Assembly: GCA_030688205.1 (NCBI GenBank)
Contig: JAUYIQ010000025.1
Span: 1 to 6,274, forward strand
Direction of reading: 5' to 3'
From: Candidatus Curtissbacteria bacterium
Lineage (GTDB): Bacteria; Patescibacteriota; Microgenomatia; Curtissbacterales; GWA2-41-24
DNA: 6,274 nucleotides
Shown: positions 3,803 to 6,274 of the stretch, one piece after another
Numbering within the stretch: position 1 is the first letter of the stretch
Layout: each line of letters opens with the position of its first letter
Translations under genes and position numbers: made by a program
The notes under the pieces: generated by a model
Databases searched by the model: none
What the model saw: only the letters and a program-made list of their open reading frames with translations
Told to the model about the DNA's origin: nothing

Positions 3803-6238
3803 CTTTGTTTGTAGTACTTGTCTCCGTGCAGAAATTCTTTTAAGTTCTTCTGATCGATCATGATCACCAAAAATCCGAGATTCTCCAACAGGCTTCAAAC
3901 CTACTTTGAAATCATAATCCTTCCAAATCTGCTCAAATTCTTCGTCTGTAACTGCACGAAAAGCATTAACTCTCTTAAAAGACGGTTTGTACTGAATGTC
4001 GCCATTAAATCTGTAAGTCACACCTGTCTCATTGCTCTTCTGATTCTCAAGCTCGCGAATTCTATTTCTTATCCTATGGTTTATAGATAAAATGTCATTT
4101 CCTATTACATTTGAGACTTCTCTAAAATCTCGGTCAATACCCTTTCTCAAATCGCTCAGTCTGCCAGAAGCATCTTCGCGTGTCAGGGTTCGACCTTGTG
4201 CTCGTTCTCGATTAAGTCTTTCTAACTGCTCACGAACTTGCCTCAAACCTCGTTGCCTAAGACTTTCAGCCTCCCGACTTATCCTTTTAAGATGCTCTCG
4301 TTGACCTTCCAATAAACCAGATGTTGAACCTCTAATTGGCCTTGAAACTCTTCTTGCTAAATCTGTCGCTCTCACAGGAGCACGATAAGTACTTCCATCG
4401 GCTGCACTGCCCATTTTGTAATCACGGTTATAAGAACCTCGGGTTTTGGATCCATCAACCCAATCCGGTCGAGGCCTCGAAGGATATTTCCCGATTAGTC
4501 TTTGTAAATTATTAATATCTTTTATTGAAACAAAAGCATTTTGGGCAATCTCAGCCGGTCTTTTAGTAGAATCGACTACTAAATTACCTTTGTATCCATA
4601 TTCATAGTTATTGATCCCCATCACGGAAAATGAATGTTTAAGATAATTTGCGGTCAGATTGTAAGCTCTTCTTACCTTTTTCTCTTTTGAAAGACCTGAG
4701 AAAATTGGCGACTCTAGAATTTGTTTGAAGTAGAATTGAAATATTGCTTGCGCCTGTGCTTGAACGTTAGCTCTATTTAACTTTGCTTCACCTGGAAGAT
4801 TCTTCCCAACGTCCTCGATATTAACTTTTCTGATTGCATCGTTAACCCATGTGTCGTATGCCTGCGTAATTGGTTTGCCGGCTAAAATAACTGCAATTGA
4901 TCTGCGAGGATCATCCAAAGCATTCAAAATAGTATCTCTCTTGCGAGCGACGCCACCCCTAGCTTCACGTCTGTCTATAATAGTTCTGATTCTTCGCGAA
5001 AGATCAATCTCTTCCCGCACGTCAATCCCTGAATTAAAACCACCAGCCTGCGCGTAAATGCCCATTCTGTAAGTTCCAAGTCCAATATTGCTCCTCTTTT
5101 GAGTCATTTGAACATTCATCATCTCGTGTAAGCGATTGGCAACATGCAAAAGAGGTAATTTTTCATAGATTGCCGGTGGGAAATCTGCTCTTGAAACATA
5201 CTGTTCTAAACCGGGATCGTTATCAAACCATGCAAATACTCTTGAAGCAAATTCTGGATTTCTTCCCAAAACATCAGCTCCACCGGTTCTCAAAAGATGG
5301 TTAGCCTTTCGAAGATTGTCCTCACGGCTTAAGTTTCTCAAAAGCGCAAGGTCAGCCCCATATTTATATATAAGACCCATTCTCTTACGTCCGGCTATTT
5401 TTACTGGTTTGCCATTTAAATTAACTGTCGTCTCTGCACTTGGAAAGTTAAATGTTTTGGTTACCAAATGAACATTGAAGTTGGCAAATTCGGGCTTCTC
5501 CAAAAGCTCCTTAACTACTTGGGCCGTTCTATCAAAAGCAACATCTGAACTTGGACGATTAACCAAAATAATAAATTCTATAAGTTGAGGGTCCATTAGC
5601 TTACCATCAACAATCTCTCTTTGGTTCACCCATGTTCTCAAAGTTTTCTCGATCTTTGCTTCTTCATTGAAAGCGGGTATTACTACTGTCATCTTTGCCT
5701 TCTCAGACATCGGCGGCAAAGATGCATTCACTTCTCTCAACTCGTCTAAGTAATTTTTAGTAGCACCGTTAAGACGATAAAGCATCGCCATAACTTCCGG
5801 GTCGCTACTGTCTAATCGATACTTGTCTCCGACAGTTTTTAGATAATCTTCCTCTGCAGCAAGTCTGGCAGTAAGCTCTTTGTCAGACGTCCTGGCACTT
5901 TCAGCGATTGCTCTTTTTTCAGAACTTACCTTTTCCGGCAAGATGGATCTGTCAACAATTTTTACAACTCTATCCACGTGGTCTGAGTAAGAAATGTGGT
6001 CTGAGTAAGGTACAGAATCTCTGTAATTAATGTGATCCGGGTATTCACTGTAAATAACCGGTGGGACTGCTGCAATTCGTGGAAATATTCTAGGCGCAAA
6101 TGGCGTTGCAATTGGCGACAAACCAATGTGGTGCTGGGTATCAACAACTTCACGCAAATCAGAAATTTTGTCGAATTTAATTTCAATGCTCTCACCAGGA
6201 ATCATTCTTGAAACCTGCGGAAGGCGAATTGATGCCAT
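3791..6238 (-). CDS. large GT2-like glycosyltransferase with repeat N-terminus and coiled-coil C-terminus; start uncertain
   Basis: Counted from ATG 6238 this is 815 residues, with no transmembrane helix seen. Residues 1-180 are an extension containing four hexapeptide repeats (65-88). The GT-A core spans roughly 182-425: MTVVIPAFNEE (183-193) is the family-2 first strand and nucleotide-sugar loop, WFDNDPGL (337-344) a plausible DxD metal site (D339, D341), and GGFNSGIDVREEIDLSRRIR (399-418) resembles the GG...EE-D-L-R acceptor/catalytic region. Residues 425-585 are an unassigned helical region. About 585-640 is Arg/Gly/Ser-rich and probably disordered, 640-735 is a charged Arg/Glu/Leu helix likely to coil, and the rest is unassigned. 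Ordinary GT2 enzymes have about 250-350 residues, so most of this protein is extra. It probably transfers a sugar from an activated donor to an envelope polymer; donor and acceptor are unknown. The frame is open through the 12 codons from 6239 to the right edge and no Shine-Dalgarno precedes the ATG, so the true start may lie outside the window. Confidence 0.8.
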   Translation of the reverse strand: MASIRLPQVSRMIPGESIEIKFDKISDLREVVDTQHHIGLSPIATPFAPRIFPRIAAVPPVIYSEYPDHINYRDSVPYSDHISYSDHVDRVVKIVDRSILPEKVSSEKRAIAESARTSDKELTARLAAEEDYLKTVGDKYRLDSSDPEVMAMLYRLNGATKNYLDELREVNASLPPMSEKAKMTVVIPAFNEEAKIEKTLRTWVNQREIVDGKLMDPQLIEFIILVNRPSSDVAFDRTAQVVKELLEKPEFANFNVHLVTKTFNFPSAETTVNLNGKPVKIAGRKRMGLIYKYGADLALLRNLSREDNLRKANHLLRTGGADVLGRNPEFASRVFAWFDNDPGLEQYVSRADFPPAIYEKLPLLHVANRLHEMMNVQMTQKRSNIGLGTYRMGIYAQAGGFNSGIDVREEIDLSRRIRTIIDRREARGGVARKRDTILNALDDPRRSIAVILAGKPITQAYDTWVNDAIRKVNIEDVGKNLPGEAKLNRANVQAQAQAIFQFYFKQILESPIFSGLSKEKKVRRAYNLTANYLKHSFSVMGINNYEYGYKGNLVVDSTKRPAEIAQNAFVSIKDINNLQRLIGKYPSRPRPDWVDGSKTRGSYNRDYKMGSAADGSTYRAPVRATDLARRVSRPIRGSTSGLLEGQREHLKRISREAESLRQRGLRQVREQLERLNRERAQGRTLTREDASGRLSDLRKGIDRDFREVSNVIGNDILSINHRIRNRIRELENQKSNETGVTYRFNGDIQYKPSFKRVNAFRAVTDEEFEQIWKDYDFKVGLKPVGESRIFGDHDRSEELKRISARRQVLQTKLGR
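5975..6046 (-). repeat. in-frame 18-nt repeats encoding four hexapeptides
   Basis: Glycosyltransferase residues 65-88 are four tandem hexapeptides of form x-Y-x-D-(H/S)-(I/V): EYPDHI, NYRDSV, PYSDHI and SYSDHV. At DNA level the last and third units share GTGGTCTGAGTAAG (plus strand), so at least one duplication is recent; the others have diverged. The Tyr/Asp/His content is unlike the flanks. The role is unknown, perhaps a flexible linker or metal/ligand-binding stalk. Confidence 0.7.
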
Positions 6239-6274
6239 CGAATGAAGCGTACCACCGTTAATTAGATCAGGATT

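Noticed and set aside
1..6274. tRNA, rRNA or riboswitch
   Set aside because: No cloverleaf, rRNA core sequence or known riboswitch consensus was recognised in the gaps, all of which are shorter than 150 nt.
1..6274. Alternative genetic code (UGA as sense)
   Set aside because: All genes are complete with TAA or TAG stops and none needs read-through of TGA; there is no evidence either way beyond that.

Overview
The window carries a tightly packed block of genes that all read on the minus strand. Typical features of small-genome Candidate Phyla Radiation (Patescibacteria) bacteria, probably of a Microgenomates-like lineage, are short gaps, no Shine-Dalgarno sequences, near-leaderless starts, a Rho factor with an unusual low-complexity N-terminus, and degenerate 7-nt-phased AT-rich repeats between and inside genes. 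The lineage is an inference from style and gene content; no rRNA or other decisive marker is present. Observed stops are TAA and TAG; nothing here points to UGA recoding.

Layout in transcription order (right to left). At 6238-3791 is a very large GT2-like glycosyltransferase whose frame stays open to the right edge, so its true start may lie outside the window. After 26 nt comes a small membrane-anchored PsbP/DcrB-like protein (3764-3216), which has a good sigma70-type promoter overlapping the end of the glycosyltransferase gene. A 147-nt gap then holds a candidate rho promoter, a 12-bp palindrome and a ten-unit 7-nt-phased array. Transcription termination factor rho follows (3068-1695). Next is a 113-nt gap almost filled by an 80-nt imperfect hairpin, which ends in an extended -10 box for the next gene. 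That gene is a membrane-anchored LysM-LysM-M23 (LytM) cell-wall peptidase (1581-469). A 126-nt gap holds two oppositely oriented 7-nt arrays. Last is the 5' part of obg (342 to beyond the left edge), the ribosome-associated Obg/CgtA GTPase.

Functionally the block mixes housekeeping (rho, obg) with cell-envelope genes (M23 peptidase, glycosyltransferase, anchored PsbP-like protein). The glycosyltransferase and PsbP-like gene could be co-transcribed. rho and the M23 gene each appear to have their own promoter.

The most interesting signal is the 7-nt-phased repeat family. It occurs four times in about 3.1 kb: inside the obg coding region, as an inverted pair between the M23 gene and obg, and in the rho leader. 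A 20-nt stretch inside obg matches the M23-obg gap at 19 of 20 bases, which suggests that an intergenic repeat has spread into a conserved GTPase gene without closing the reading frame.
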